Shown: positions 18,451 through 26,844 of the stretch, in pieces
Layout of the letters: each line of letters begins with the position of its first letter
Position numbering within the stretch: the stretch's first letter is position 1
Assembly (NCBI GenBank): GCA_963787195.1
Contig: CAWBCI010000019.1
Location: 62,001 to 126,000, forward strand
Direction: 5' to 3'
Length of the DNA: 64,000 nucleotides
From: CAWBCI01 sp963787195
GTDB taxonomy: Bacteria > Bacteroidota > Bacteroidia > Bacteroidales > JAGOPY01
Program-made: the position numbers and the translations under genes
Notes under the pieces: model-generated
Database searches by the model: none
What the model was told of the DNA's origin: nothing
Seen by the model: the letters and a program-made list of their open reading frames with translations, nothing else

Positions 18451-19221
18451 TTAGAATTTTTCAAAAACTCCCAGGCCAAAAAGGGCAAAATCATATTTAA
18501 CAGGATCTTCCGGGTCGAATTCTAATAATGCTGAAGTGAGTTCCTGCACTGCTTTCCAGTCATCCTGTTTCCGGTTTAGCAAACCGAGTTTCCGGGCTAC
18601 TCGACCAGAATGAACGTCAAGAGGGCAATACAAGGTGGAAGGGGAAATACTTTTCCAGATGCCAAAATCCACTCCCCGGCCGTCATTCCTGACCATCCAA
18701 CGCAAAAACATATTGATCCGTTTGGCGGAAGAGCCCCGGGATGGATCTGCTATATGCTTGCTTGTCCTGGCAGGGTAGGAGAGTTCGAAAAATAACTTCC
18801 TGAAATTTGAAATCATTATCCGGGGATCTTTGATATTCCCATTTTCGGAAAAAGCCTGTTCAAGTCCTCCATGATTAATATAAATATTTTGAAGAGAAGA
18901 AATAAAATACAGGCAATCAGTTCCGTTAAATGTCCTGTGATTAAAACTTAGAAATCTTTTCAAATCCTTTTCATTGGAATTCATCAGGAAATCAAAGGGA
19001 TTGCCTTCCATTAATTCAACAAGCTGCCTGGCATTCCGTATGATGGTGACCCTTTGTCCCCAGGAAATGATCGCGGTCAAAAAAGCTGCAATTTCAATAT
19101 CCTCTTTAAGACTGAACTGATGGGGAATACTCAGGGGATCTGAAGCTATAAATTCCGGCCTGTTATAAAATTCAGATTTGATATCCAGGAATTCCTTCAA
19201 GTTTATAACTTCTTCATTCAT
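18451..19221 (-). CDS. TIGR02757 (DUF2400) family protein
   Basis: 256 residues, the usual length. Recognised by NRPEFIASDPLSIPHQF near residue 20, AAFLTAIISWGQRVTI near 45, the central FLRWMVRNDGRGVDFG and the C-terminal CPLDVHSGRVARKLGL and DFALFGLGV. The arrangement of helices and the DVHSGRVAR segment recall helix-hairpin-helix DNA glycosylases, but the family has no established function. It stands alone; the gap to the next gene (19222-19433) is AT-rich with no evident structure. Confidence 0.9.
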   Translation of the reverse strand: MNEEVINLKEFLDIKSEFYNRPEFIASDPLSIPHQFSLKEDIEIAAFLTAIISWGQRVTIIRNARQLVELMEGNPFDFLMNSNEKDLKRFLSFNHRTFNGTDCLYFISSLQNIYINHGGLEQAFSENGNIKDPRIMISNFRKLFFELSYPARTSKHIADPSRGSSAKRINMFLRWMVRNDGRGVDFGIWKSISPSTLYCPLDVHSGRVARKLGLLNRKQDDWKAVQELTSALLEFDPEDPVKYDFALFGLGVFEKF

Positions 19222-19433
19222 AATAAAAAAACATAAAAAATTGACATCAATTTATAATATTTACTAAATTTATGCCTTGCAAATGTATATAAAGAGATTG
19301 GGGGAATTTTTATACATCCTGTATAAGAATAAATTTTTTATTAAAGTAATTGATCGGATTTTTTCAAATTTCCTGCCTGTTTATATAACTTGCTATCTGT
19401 TCAAATTGCCGATATACCCACAAAACCCACAAA

Positions 19434-19895
19434 ATGAAAAAGAACAAACTCAGTGAAATCAAAGCTTTTCTGGAGCCGAAACGATTTGCATTTATCGGTC
19501 TTTCCAGTGACCCAAAAAAATTCAGCCGTGCTGCCTATAAGGAGCTGAGCGGCAGGGGATTTAAAATGTTGCCCGTGAATCCGAAGATGGAGGAGCTGGA
19601 TGGTGTCAAGTGTTATAAAGATATCTCAGAACTTCCGGAGGATGTTAAACATGCCCTGATAATGACACCCAAATCAGAAACCTTAAGTGCAGTCGGGAAA
19701 GCCATAGACAAAGGTATACATCATATCTGGATACAACAGGGCGCAGAAACCGAGGCCCTTGATGATCTTGCAAAAGACCATAAAATCACCATGATCAATA
19801 AAGCATGTATACTGATGTTTGCACAACCCGTGGGAGGTGTTCATGGTTTTCACAGATTCCTGTCTAAAGTTTTCAGAACTTATCCTGTAAACTAA
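19434..19895 (+). CDS. CoA-binding domain protein (YccU-like)
   Basis: 153 residues forming a single Rossmann-type CoA-binding domain: FAFIGLSSDPKKFSRAAYKE near residue 17 (glycine-rich nucleotide loop), MLPVNPKMEELDGVKCYKDI near 43, then HIWIQQGAE and NKACILMFAQPVGGVHGFHR. Such stand-alone domains resemble the N-terminal part of succinyl-CoA synthetase alpha. Their role is undefined, possibly a CoA-responsive or carrier function. The gene is monocistronic and convergent with the thioredoxin-fold pair. Confidence 0.9.
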   Translation: MKKNKLSEIKAFLEPKRFAFIGLSSDPKKFSRAAYKELSGRGFKMLPVNPKMEELDGVKCYKDISELPEDVKHALIMTPKSETLSAVGKAIDKGIHHIWIQQGAETEALDDLAKDHKITMINKACILMFAQPVGGVHGFHRFLSKVFRTYPVN

Positions 19896-19944
19896 TCAGT
19901 GAACAATATTTCGGGAAAATTACGGTACAGGACATGATACAGTC

Positions 19945-20550
19945 CTATTCCATTCTGCTTTTAATACTGCAACCGATAGCCTTGGTAAAAGTAACTTCCG
20001 GTTTAGTCCCGGAGAGCAATGCATTCACCGCATCTTCGACATATTTGTGTTTTACCGCTGAAGGATCAGCATAATTATCATCAATAGCACCAATATATTC
20101 GACCCTTAAGCCATCATTTTCTTTGCTTAATACGAAAACATGTGGTGTATGGGTTGCGCCGTATTCGGGATAAACAGTTTGTTTCGCATCGAAGAGGTAG
20201 GGAAAGGTGAAGCCCTTTTCTTTTGCCCTAATCTGCATATTCTCAAAACTATCTTCACTATTCAGAGTAGGGTCGTTGGGATTAATGGCAATGACAGGAT
20301 AACCCTTAGGCATAAATTCATTGTTAAGCGCTATGATCCGGTCCTGGTATGCCTTTGCAAAAGGACAATGATTAGTCGTGAAAATCACAATGAAACCTTT
20401 GGCATCCTTGTAATCGCTGAGTGATACCCATTTCCCGTTAACATTCTCAAGTTTAAAATCGCTGGCCTTGTCTCCGACATTGTAGCCGCCAGCAAAGGAT
20501 TTGCTGAACAACATTATTAAAGCTACTATAAGAAAATTTATTTTTTTCAT
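19945..20550 (-). CDS. Exported thioredoxin-fold (redoxin) protein
   Basis: 201 residues with a signal peptide (about 1-20, cleavage near SFA-GG). The redoxin/AhpC-TSA-like domain shows VGDKASDFKLENVNGKW near 26 and IVIFTTNHCPFAKAYQDRI near 53. Only one cysteine is in the usual active-site position (HCPFA), so this is not a CxxC oxidoreductase. A second Cys occurs near the C-terminus (AIGCSIK). YPVIAINPNDP and ATHTPHVFVL (cis-Pro region) complete the fold. It starts 4 bases after the TlpA-like lipoprotein gene, so the two form an operon, probably in periplasmic or outer-envelope thiol chemistry. Confidence 0.87.
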   Translation of the reverse strand: MKKINFLIVALIMLFSKSFAGGYNVGDKASDFKLENVNGKWVSLSDYKDAKGFIVIFTTNHCPFAKAYQDRIIALNNEFMPKGYPVIAINPNDPTLNSEDSFENMQIRAKEKGFTFPYLFDAKQTVYPEYGATHTPHVFVLSKENDGLRVEYIGAIDDNYADPSAVKHKYVEDAVNALLSGTKPEVTFTKAIGCSIKSRME

Positions 20551-20554
20551 TTTT

Positions 20555-21118
20555 TTAAGGATTGATGTAAGTACTAATGAGTTGATTTAGTTCGGCATAT
20601 TCAAAAGATTTTTCATAAAATCCTCTTTTATTGCCTTTAAAGATTAGAGTTGCAGGTATTGATCCTGACCAGTCTGGACTTACCCTGTCTATCCAGGAAT
20701 TGAAATCCGGATCATCCAACAGCACTACCATCGGCAGGATTTTGTTTTTTTTCAGGAAGGGCAGGAGCTCTGAATCTACCCGGCTCTTCAAATCCAGGCA
20801 AACCAGTACTACCCTGATTTTTTGACCTTTATATTCCTCCACCAGCCGGCTGAAACCCGGAAGTTCCTTCATACAAGGTGCGCACCAGGTAGCCCAGAAA
20901 TTAATCACATAAGTGGTGTCATTAGAAATCTGCAGTAAGGGTTCGAGTCCGTCGAAAGTGTAAACCGGGAGTATCAGACTGTCACTCTGAATGATGTTCA
21001 GGGGATTTCCATAATAGAATCCGGCATCGGGCCATTTCTTCCCCGAATCAGAGCAGGAGAATACGATGAGGCTTATTAAGAATATGCCGGCTACTTTAGA
21101 GATGATAGAAAATTTCAT
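20555..21118 (-). CDS. TlpA-like thioredoxin-fold lipoprotein
   Basis: 187 residues from the ATG at 21118. The frame continues upstream to 21301, but that extension runs through a hairpin-rich intergenic stretch and lacks protein-like character. The start chosen gives a lipoprotein signal with lipobox cysteine (SLIVFSCSDSG, Cys22). The thioredoxin domain has the redox motif ATWCAPCMKELPGF near residue 90, the partner strand RVVLVCLDL, and a cis-Pro region near PATLIFKG. Predicted membrane-anchored and periplasm-facing. TlpA/ResA-type proteins reduce disulfides in exported proteins or cytochromes; which applies here is not shown. Confidence 0.88.
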   Translation of the reverse strand: MKFSIISKVAGIFLISLIVFSCSDSGKKWPDAGFYYGNPLNIIQSDSLILPVYTFDGLEPLLQISNDTTYVINFWATWCAPCMKELPGFSRLVEEYKGQKIRVVLVCLDLKSRVDSELLPFLKKNKILPMVVLLDDPDFNSWIDRVSPDWSGSIPATLIFKGNKRGFYEKSFEYAELNQLISTYINP

Positions 21119-21191
21119 ATTAAGTAAACAAACAATGGGACAAAAGCTTTTGTTCAGCCTGGAATTTGAATTCTTCCCGGAGAATAAACTA

Positions 21192-21346
21192 CCCCGTCGC
21201 AAGCAGCGGAGTATCTTAAGGAAAAATCTCTTATTCGTCTCAAGAGACGGGGAATTTAGTCCCATCAGATCCCGAATAAGACTGCGTCTTTTCGGGATCA
21301 ATTCGACTAAGGATTTTTTCTTCGCTTCGCTTGAAAAAATTGAGTC
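21192..21346. repeat. Hairpin-rich intergenic element (REP/MITE-like candidate)
   Basis: The 287-base gap 21119-21405 holds four nested or adjacent inverted repeats. CCCCGTC (21192-21198) pairs with GACGGGG (21246-21252). GTCTC-AA-GAGAC lies at 21237-21248. A 14-bp stem, GATCCCGAA(T)AAGAC with GTCTTTTCGGGATC at 21268-21299, has a 3-base loop and one bulge. GACT...TTTTTTC pairs with GAAAAAA...AGTC at 21305-21346. No coding capacity is convincing. It may be a non-autonomous repeat or a structured 5'/3' region of the flanking minus-strand genes. Confidence 0.5.
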
Positions 21347-21405
21347 TCATTGATTAAAAATGCAGAAAAAGTCCCGCGGCTCCAATTATGCCACCTATGA
21401 TCAGT

Positions 21406-22398
21406 TTAATGAACTTTGATCCAGACAAAGCTTTTTCCGGATTCGGCCAGAAGCGGGAGGGCGCCATGTCCATCCTGTACGATGGAATTGGCCAGCAAGA
21501 TGGAAAAGGGAATAGAACCACCTGCAAAAAGGGTTATAAAGATAATGTGGGGACCCGATTCGGGTATAATCCCTACCAGAAGTGCAAGTATCAGGATAAC
21601 CCAGAGATTCGACCTGACCCATTCTTCAAGGTGCAATTGTCCTAAGAGTATCTCGATTACAAGATAGGCAACGAAAGTCCAGATGAAAATCCTCGGGAGA
21701 TGTTTTTTGATGGTATGTTTCCAGAGATGTTCATTCAGAAAGTGGTCCGGAACTGTTGTTACAATGAAGAGACCGATGAAAGTCACGATCAGATAGGTAA
21801 TTCTTTCCCATCCCCAGCTTGCTTCAAATTCACTTCCCCCTAACACAAAAAACAAGAAGGAAAGACCTCCCATTATAAGCAATGCCCTGGTAAAACTGAT
21901 TTTTCTTAATTGAGGAATGATTTGATCAGGGATAAAACAGAGACAGTCAGGAGTTTCGTGGTGATGCCCCGGGTGGTTTTCATGAAGTTTAACAAAATCC
22001 AGGTTTTTCAGAAAGGTATTGAATAATAAACCGGCAAGCAAGGACAGAACAATCAATATTGCATTCAGTTTAAAAGCCGTGGCCGGGATCATCGAGAACA
22101 TCACGAAGGCCTCGTCGCCTGTGGTAGCTATCATAGCTGCCAGGAGAGCTCCAAAGCCAATGATGCGGTGAATGTACATGGATACGGCCGTGAATGTCCC
22201 CAGGCAGCCCGGAATGAGCCCCAGCAAGGTAGATGAACCGACCTGGAATTTTCCTGAACGACGGAAAGGTCTGTTGATCCTTCCCCTCGATTGAACTGTA
22301 ATGTATTCAAGCAGCAACATCATCACCATTACAAAGAAGGTGATCATGATGGTCCTTTGGAGGACCATATATAAAGTCTCAATAGAGAATCCGTTCAT
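21406..22398 (-). CDS. Putative manganese/heavy-metal exporter, 10-TM ArsP_2-like
   Basis: 330 residues from the ATG at 22398; a TTG at 22455 would add 19. About ten membrane segments in two halves resemble the putative heavy-metal exporter family PF11449 (ArsP_2, also named putative manganese transporter). Between the halves is a His-rich loop (HENHPGHHHETPDC, about residues 160-173) suitable for metal binding. Conserved-looking helix glycine/proline motifs are GLIPGCLGTFTAV near 72 and LALLVGIIPESGPHIIF near 270. Queuosine gene queD lies 67 bases upstream on the same strand. Confidence 0.78.
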   Translation of the reverse strand: MNGFSIETLYMVLQRTIMITFFVMVMMLLLEYITVQSRGRINRPFRRSGKFQVGSSTLLGLIPGCLGTFTAVSMYIHRIIGFGALLAAMIATTGDEAFVMFSMIPATAFKLNAILIVLSLLAGLLFNTFLKNLDFVKLHENHPGHHHETPDCLCFIPDQIIPQLRKISFTRALLIMGGLSFLFFVLGGSEFEASWGWERITYLIVTFIGLFIVTTVPDHFLNEHLWKHTIKKHLPRIFIWTFVAYLVIEILLGQLHLEEWVRSNLWVILILALLVGIIPESGPHIIFITLFAGGSIPFSILLANSIVQDGHGALPLLAESGKSFVWIKVH

Positions 22399-22465
22399 GT
22401 TAGAAATTATGCGGGATAATCTGAGTTTCCTGATCTGGAAGAAACTGTCAGGCAAAAATAATCAT

Positions 22466-22894
22466 TTATTCAGCCGGGCCGTGGTACTCCACGAAATTCC
22501 GCTCGGTTTCGTAGAGTTCAATTCCAAGTTTAAGACCGGAATCGATTTGATCCCTGAGAATTTCCCAGATCCTGATGGCAATATTTTCGGCGGATGGATT
22601 CAAATCAGCGAAGTCATCCACATCAAGATAAAGATTTTTATGATCATATCTTTCTTCAATACTATCTTTAATGATCTGGCTTAGTACTCCCAGATCCATT
22701 ACATAGCCGGTTTCAGGATCAACAGGCCCGGTGAGCCTGACCACGAGGTTATAATTATGGCCATGGTAGTTTTCATTATTGCATTTTCCGAAAACCTTTT
22801 CATTCCGGTCATCATCCCAATTGGGATTGTGCAGTCTATGGGTCGCGTTGAAATGCGCTCTGCGGCAAACTGTTACGACATGTGGCTCTTTCAT
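22466..22894 (-). CDS. queD: 6-carboxy-5,6,7,8-tetrahydropterin synthase QueD
   Basis: 142 residues. QueD converts dihydroneopterin triphosphate to 6-carboxytetrahydropterin, the substrate of QueE. The zinc ligands are visible: the His of HFNATHRLHNP near residues 13-18 and HGHNYNLVV near 44-46; the catalytic Cys is in VFGKCNNENYHG. The C-terminal ELYETERNFVEYHG carries the conserved pterin-binding Glu. queE is in the same window at 11.2 kb; other queuosine genes are not. Confidence 0.96.
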   Translation of the reverse strand: MKEPHVVTVCRRAHFNATHRLHNPNWDDDRNEKVFGKCNNENYHGHNYNLVVRLTGPVDPETGYVMDLGVLSQIIKDSIEERYDHKNLYLDVDDFADLNPSAENIAIRIWEILRDQIDSGLKLGIELYETERNFVEYHGPAE

Positions 22895-22964
22895 AGCTTT
22901 GATTATAAGATCAGGATCAAATTTATATAAGTATTATTCAAAAACCAAGCTGCAGGTAAATGGT

Positions 22965-23306
22965 TCATTTATTGGGATGATTATGGGGTTTTAGCCGGTT
23001 TGATGATGGATGTTGTTTTTTATAATAAATATGATATTTAGCAAGATTTACTTTTTTCACAAGTATCCCTGGAACCGGATCAAAACCACTGGTACCCCAG
23101 GGATGACAGCGGGCGATGCGGTTGACTGAGAGAAGGCCACCCCGGATGAGCCCGTACATTTTCAAAGCCTCGATAGAATAAGTTGAGCAGGTCGGGACAT
23201 GCCGGCAACTTGCCGGCAGAAGGGGGGATATCATACCTTTATATATATAAATGAGCAATAAAAAAGGTGATATCAATACTTTCCTTATGAGCAGCTTCAC
23301 TTTCAT
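22965..23306 (-). CDS. yidD: Membrane protein insertion efficiency factor YidD
   Basis: 113 residues from the ATG at 23306; an upstream ATG at 23336 would give 123, and the shorter one matches the usual MKxxLIRxxLxPFxLLI beginning. The family core is intact: YKGMISPLLPASCRHVPTCS, YSIEALKMYG and RIARCHPWGTSGFDPVP with the conserved cysteines. A small membrane-associated helper of the YidC/SRP insertion route. The C-terminus is longer than in E. coli YidD, ending in a basic, His-rich tail. Confidence 0.93.
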   Translation of the reverse strand: MKVKLLIRKVLISPFLLLIYIYKGMISPLLPASCRHVPTCSTYSIEALKMYGLIRGGLLSVNRIARCHPWGTSGFDPVPGILVKKVNLAKYHIYYKKQHPSSNRLKPHNHPNK

Positions 23307-23385
23307 CCCTTTAGTTGAAACTAAATCAAATTTCATCCAAAGTTAGTAAAAGGCTGGAAGCGGAAGAGGGTGGGAGCATACAAAA

Positions 23386-23407
23386 AACCCCGCCTAAAGG
23401 CGGGGTT
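23386..23407 (-). terminator. Rho-independent terminator downstream of rplS
   Basis: AACCCCGCC-TAAA-GGCGGGGTT forms a 9-bp GC-rich stem with flanking T runs on both strands. It lies 11 bases beyond the rplS stop. Confidence 0.92.
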
Positions 23408-23417
23408 AAAAAATATC

Positions 23418-23780
23418 TTAGTAACGGGCTTCTTTGATACGGGCTTTCTTGCCTTTCAATGCACGCAGGTAGAAAATCCTGGCTCTGCGCACCTGTCCGT
23501 GTTTGTTAACCTTGATAGAATCAATAAAGGGTGAAGAAACGGGGAATATTCTTTCAACTCCGATATTACTGGAAATCTTACGGACGGTGAAGGTTTTGGT
23601 ATGCCCTTCTCCTGAGCGCTGGATCACGATCCCCTGGAAGTTTTGTAAACGTTCTTTGCCTCCTTCACGGATCTTATATGTAACGGTAATGGTATCTCCG
23701 GCTTTGAAATCCGGAAATTCCTGAATCTGTACCTGGCTTTCGATAAATTCAAGTAACGCGTGCTTGCTCATTATTTTCAA
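23418..23780 (-). CDS. rplS: Large ribosomal subunit protein bL19
   Basis: 120 residues, normal length. bL19 sits at the subunit interface. Recognised by FKAGDTITVTYKIREGGKER, NFQGIVIQRSGEG, FTVRKISSNIGVERIFP and RRARIFYLRALKGKKARI. trmD lies upstream on the same strand at 23.9 kb, the classic rplS/trmD proximity, but with a 131-base gap that contains a promoter box. Confidence 0.99.
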   Translation of the reverse strand: MKIMSKHALLEFIESQVQIQEFPDFKAGDTITVTYKIREGGKERLQNFQGIVIQRSGEGHTKTFTVRKISSNIGVERIFPVSSPFIDSIKVNKHGQVRRARIFYLRALKGKKARIKEARY

Positions 23781-23811
23781 ATATTAGTATTGTTACTTTC
23801 AAAAAAGAGTG

Positions 23812-23819
23812 CAAATATA
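23812..23819 (-). promoter_or_regulatory. -7 box of the rplS promoter
   Basis: On the minus strand this reads TATATTTG, matching TAnnTTTG, 31 bases before the rplS ATG. A TTTG (CAAA at 23842-23845) lies 22 bases further upstream as a possible -33 element. Confidence 0.5.
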
Positions 23820-23911
23820 CATAGATTTTCATTTTAAAAAACAAATTCTGAACTAAATATTAAGAAAAGTATGTTGATAAGTAGCAGATGTTTATGGTCG
23901 GGGCCAGTGAA

Positions 23912-24592
23912 TTATTGTCCTTCCATCAATCCGGGGCGGCGTAAACGGGTGCGTTCTTCGGCCTGTTCCTGCCTCCATTCCCTTATTTTACGCTCATGGC
24001 CCGAAAGCAGTATTTCAGGCACCTTCCACCCTCTGAACTCAGCCGGGCGGGTATAGACCGGGGGCGATAAGAGATTGTCCTGAAAGGAGTCTGAAAGTGC
24101 AGAAGTCTCATCCCCCAACACCCCCGGGATAAGCCTCACCAAAGTATCTACCAGCACGGCTGCCGCAAGTTCTCCTCCGGATAGAACATAATCCCCGATA
24201 GAGACCTCCCTGGTAATAAAATGTTCCCTCACCCTTTCATCCACACCTTTATAATGTCCGCACAAGAGTATTATATTTCCCATTGTAGATAGATGATTGG
24301 CCAGGTTTTGATCCAGCAATTCCCCGTCAGGACTGAGATAAATGATTTCATCGTATTTTGTGGTCTCCTGTAGTTTTTCGATGCAGGCTGCTATTGGTTC
24401 CACCATCATGACCATACCGGCCCCTCCACCGAAGGGGTAATCATCTACACTTTTATATTTATTCTGACTATAATCACGCAGATCATGCAGGTGAATTTCA
24501 ATGAGTCTTTTTTCCTGCGCCCTTTTTACAATAGAATGATTGAAAGGGCCATGGAATATTTCTGTAAATAAGGTGATGATATCAATTCTCAT
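23912..24592 (-). CDS. trmD: tRNA (guanosine(37)-N1)-methyltransferase TrmD
   Basis: 226 residues from the ATG giving MRIDIITLFTEIFHGPF; ATG and TTG codons two and three positions upstream are also in frame. The SPOUT trefoil-knot enzyme methylates G37 of tRNAs with AdoMet to prevent frameshifting. Motifs are DYPFGGGAGMVMMVEP near residue 52, IYLSPDGELLDQ near 86, ILLCGHYKGVDERV near 109, and the knot SIGDYVLSGGELAA near 130, followed by VYTRPAEFRGWKVPEILLSG. Confidence 0.98.
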   Translation of the reverse strand: MRIDIITLFTEIFHGPFNHSIVKRAQEKRLIEIHLHDLRDYSQNKYKSVDDYPFGGGAGMVMMVEPIAACIEKLQETTKYDEIIYLSPDGELLDQNLANHLSTMGNIILLCGHYKGVDERVREHFITREVSIGDYVLSGGELAAAVLVDTLVRLIPGVLGDETSALSDSFQDNLLSPPVYTRPAEFRGWKVPEILLSGHERKIREWRQEQAEERTRLRRPGLMEGQ

Positions 24593-24707
24593 ATCCATCA
24601 AAATTATAAAAAATGAAGCATTCGGAACATTTGTCTTTTTGGTTTGTTTTAGAAATGGCGTTTATTCAATTAATATACAAACAACAGTGAATTTTGCTAT
24701 GGATTTA

Positions 24708-24715
24708 TAACTTTG
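24708..24715 (+). promoter_or_regulatory. -7 box of the subtilase gene promoter
   Basis: TAACTTTG matches TAnnTTTG, 21 bases before the ATG at 24737; a TTTG at 24693-24696 lies only 11 bases upstream. Confidence 0.45.
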
Positions 24716-24736
24716 CAAATATTAAAATAAATTGAA

Positions 24737-26410
24737 ATGAAAAAATTAGTATTCTTTTTATCTATCTTATTATTCTTCAGTGAAGTACAGGGACAAATCG
24801 CACCCGGTAAATATTTTGTGAAATTCACTGATAAGAATAACTCACCTTATTCAATTAATAATCCTTCGGAATATTTATCACAAAGGGCGATAGACCGAAG
24901 AGTTCGTCAGAATATTCCTATAGTTGAATCGGACCTGCCGGTTAATCCTTCCTATCTGCAAGGTGTGGCGGCTACCGGGGTGAACATACTGAATCCGACC
25001 AAATGGCTGAATGGTGTCACCGTTCAAACGGATGATACCACTTTGATAGATGTCATCAATTCCCTCCCTTATGTGGCAGGTGTGACAAAATATCCTTCAG
25101 GAAAAATCCCCGCGATCAATCCCGATTTTAAAAAACCATTCTTTGCCCATGAAAAATATGATGTGGGCGCTCCATTAAGCTTAAAGCAAGGCAGTTCCTC
25201 AGATTCCTATGATTACGGAAATGCTTATAACCAGGCCCATATGTTGAAAGTGGACCAGTTACACGATTTGGGTTATCGCGGCCAGGGTATGGTGATTGCT
25301 ATCCTCGACGCAGGATTTACGAATGCGGATAGTATACCGGCTTTTGATAGTATTTGGCAGGATAATAGGGTACTGGGTACCTGGGACTTTGTGGAAAGCC
25401 ATCCCATTACATTTGATAAATATTTTCACGGAACTATGGTGTTTTCGACTATAGGCGGAAATTCACCTGGAAATATCATTGGAACAGCCCCTGAAGCTTC
25501 TTTTTATCTTATAAGGACAGAAGATGCAAATTCCGAAAATATTATAGAAGAATACAACTGGGTCTCAGGAGCTGAATATGCCGACAGTGTAGGCGCAGAT
25601 GTAATCAACTCTTCCCTGGGTTACACCCAGTTCGATAATGGTATGAATGACCATACTTATGAAGATATGAACGGGCACACTTGTCCCTCCAGCAGGGGAG
25701 CGGCTTTTGCAGCAAGTAAGGGTATTCTGGTTTGTAACAGCCTGGGAAATGAAGGTGACGCCTCCTGGTATTACCTGTCTGCTCCATCTGATGCCGACAG
25801 CATCCTTGGTGTCGGAGCAGTTGATGAAAGTGGGAACTATGCGTCCTTTAGTTCTCACGGTCCTTCATCTGACGGTCGTGTGAAGCCCGACGTGGTAGCC
25901 CAGGGATCAGGTTCATGGATCGCCGACCCCTATGGCAATTATTATCCGGCCAGTGGAACTTCATTCTCTTCACCTATAACAGCCGGTGCTGTAGCCTGCC
26001 TGTGGCAATCCAGGCCTCTGATGACCAATATGCAGATCCGGCAGGCTATTATCCAAAGTGCCAGTCAGTACCAGAACCCTGACGATTTTCTGGGTTATGG
26101 CATACCTGATTATATGCAGGCCAGAGGATTACTGACAGTAGTGGAAAATAATAATATGAACAGCTTTCAGGCAGAGGTTTATCCGAATCCCTTCGTTGAT
26201 AAGTTTTTCCTGAGCTTCGGAAATGTCTCTGATCAGAAAATCAGTTTGGAAATAACGGATCTTACAGGCCGTCTTATATGGACTAAAGATATGAATATCT
26301 CCAAGAGCCGTATGCAAATAGATGCTCTGAATGGTTTGGATTCGGGGATTTATTTCCTGAAGATAAGTTCAGGCAATAGCATTCAAACTCTAAAACTTAT
26401 CAAGAAGTAG
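24737..26410 (+). CDS. Subtilisin-like (S8) serine protease with T9SS sorting domain
   Basis: 557 residues. A signal peptide (1-20) is followed by an N-terminal propeptide-like region (about 21-165, FVKFTDKNNSPYS, SEYLSQRAIDRRVRQNIP). The S8 domain has catalytic Asp in MVIAILDAGFTNAD near 193, His in FHGTMVFSTIGG near 234, oxyanion Asn in VCNSLGNEGD, and Ser in SGTSFSSPITAGAVACLW near 410. The C-terminal about 80 residues (VYPNPFVDKFFLSF, LEITDLTGRLIW, GLDSGIYFLKI) are a type A T9SS sorting signal. Predicted extracellular or surface-attached peptidase, probably nutritional. It is monocistronic with a strong terminator after it. Confidence 0.96.
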   Translation: MKKLVFFLSILLFFSEVQGQIAPGKYFVKFTDKNNSPYSINNPSEYLSQRAIDRRVRQNIPIVESDLPVNPSYLQGVAATGVNILNPTKWLNGVTVQTDDTTLIDVINSLPYVAGVTKYPSGKIPAINPDFKKPFFAHEKYDVGAPLSLKQGSSSDSYDYGNAYNQAHMLKVDQLHDLGYRGQGMVIAILDAGFTNADSIPAFDSIWQDNRVLGTWDFVESHPITFDKYFHGTMVFSTIGGNSPGNIIGTAPEASFYLIRTEDANSENIIEEYNWVSGAEYADSVGADVINSSLGYTQFDNGMNDHTYEDMNGHTCPSSRGAAFAASKGILVCNSLGNEGDASWYYLSAPSDADSILGVGAVDESGNYASFSSHGPSSDGRVKPDVVAQGSGSWIADPYGNYYPASGTSFSSPITAGAVACLWQSRPLMTNMQIRQAIIQSASQYQNPDDFLGYGIPDYMQARGLLTVVENNNMNSFQAEVYPNPFVDKFFLSFGNVSDQKISLEITDLTGRLIWTKDMNISKSRMQIDALNGLDSGIYFLKISSGNSIQTLKLIKK

Positions 26411-26440
26411 GGTAGGAGGACAGTCTTAAAATATTAATTG

Positions 26441-26467
26441 GCCCGGTATTATGCCGGGCTTTTTTTA
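26441..26467 (+). terminator. Rho-independent terminator of the subtilase gene
   Basis: GCCCGG-TATTATG-CCGGGC followed by seven T. The rest of the 26411-26844 gap is AT-rich and non-coding apart from the operator-like palindromes listed separately. Confidence 0.9.
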
Positions 26468-26486
26468 TGCCTTACATTTTTAGCAA

Positions 26487-26502
26487 ATTTACAAATGTGA
26501 AC
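26487..26502. promoter_or_regulatory. Operator-like palindrome, site 1
   Basis: ATTTACAAATGTGAAC, two mismatches to GTTTACA-NN-TGTAAAC; about 340 bases before the XRE regulator start. Confidence 0.5.
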
Positions 26503-26552
26503 GAAAGTCTTGTCTGATTTGAATCAAACAAAGCGTGTTAAAAGATCAATAT

Positions 26553-26568
26553 GTTTACAAATGTATCA
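26553..26568. promoter_or_regulatory. Operator-like palindrome, site 2
   Basis: GTTTACAAATGTATCA; the left half-site is perfect and the right half is degenerate at the last three positions. Confidence 0.5.
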
Positions 26569-26764
26569 TTTACCACCTTCTTCATAAAATATTAAAATTA
26601 TAATATTTATTTAATTACAAACCAGATATATACACAGTTTACCTAAAGTCATAATTAATGAAATATTTGAAAAAAGTAAGATAATATAATATTAGTTTAG
26701 GCTTTGTTAAGTTGAATAAAGATAGCATCCAATAACGTTTTCAGCTTCAATCATAATATTAATA

Positions 26765-26780
26765 ATTCACAAATGTAAAC
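26765..26780. promoter_or_regulatory. Operator-like palindrome, site 3
   Basis: ATTCACAAATGTAAAC; the right half-site is perfect and the left half has two mismatches. It lies 31 bases upstream of site 4, close to three helical turns. Confidence 0.55.
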
Positions 26781-26810
26781 TGATTAAATTTTACAATTCA
26801 GCAAAATAAT

Positions 26811-26826
26811 GTTTACATTTGTAACA
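26811..26826. promoter_or_regulatory. Operator-like palindrome, site 4, overlapping the -7 box
   Basis: GTTTACATTTGTAACA; same palindrome in the opposite orientation of its central dinucleotide. It contains TACATTTG at 26814-26821, a perfect TAnnTTTG -7 element 23 bases before the regulator ATG, so binding here would block the promoter. Confidence 0.6.
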
Positions 26827-26844
26827 TTAAAAATGTTATTTATT

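Noticed and set aside
21119..21301. 61-codon upstream extension of the TlpA-like gene
   Set aside because: The extension is Arg/Lys/Phe-rich, runs through a hairpin-rich block, and would bury the lipoprotein signal that starts at 21118.
26809..26844. Upstream ATG for the XRE regulator
   Set aside because: It lies within the palindrome and -7 box; the ATG at 26845 gives the usual family N-terminus.
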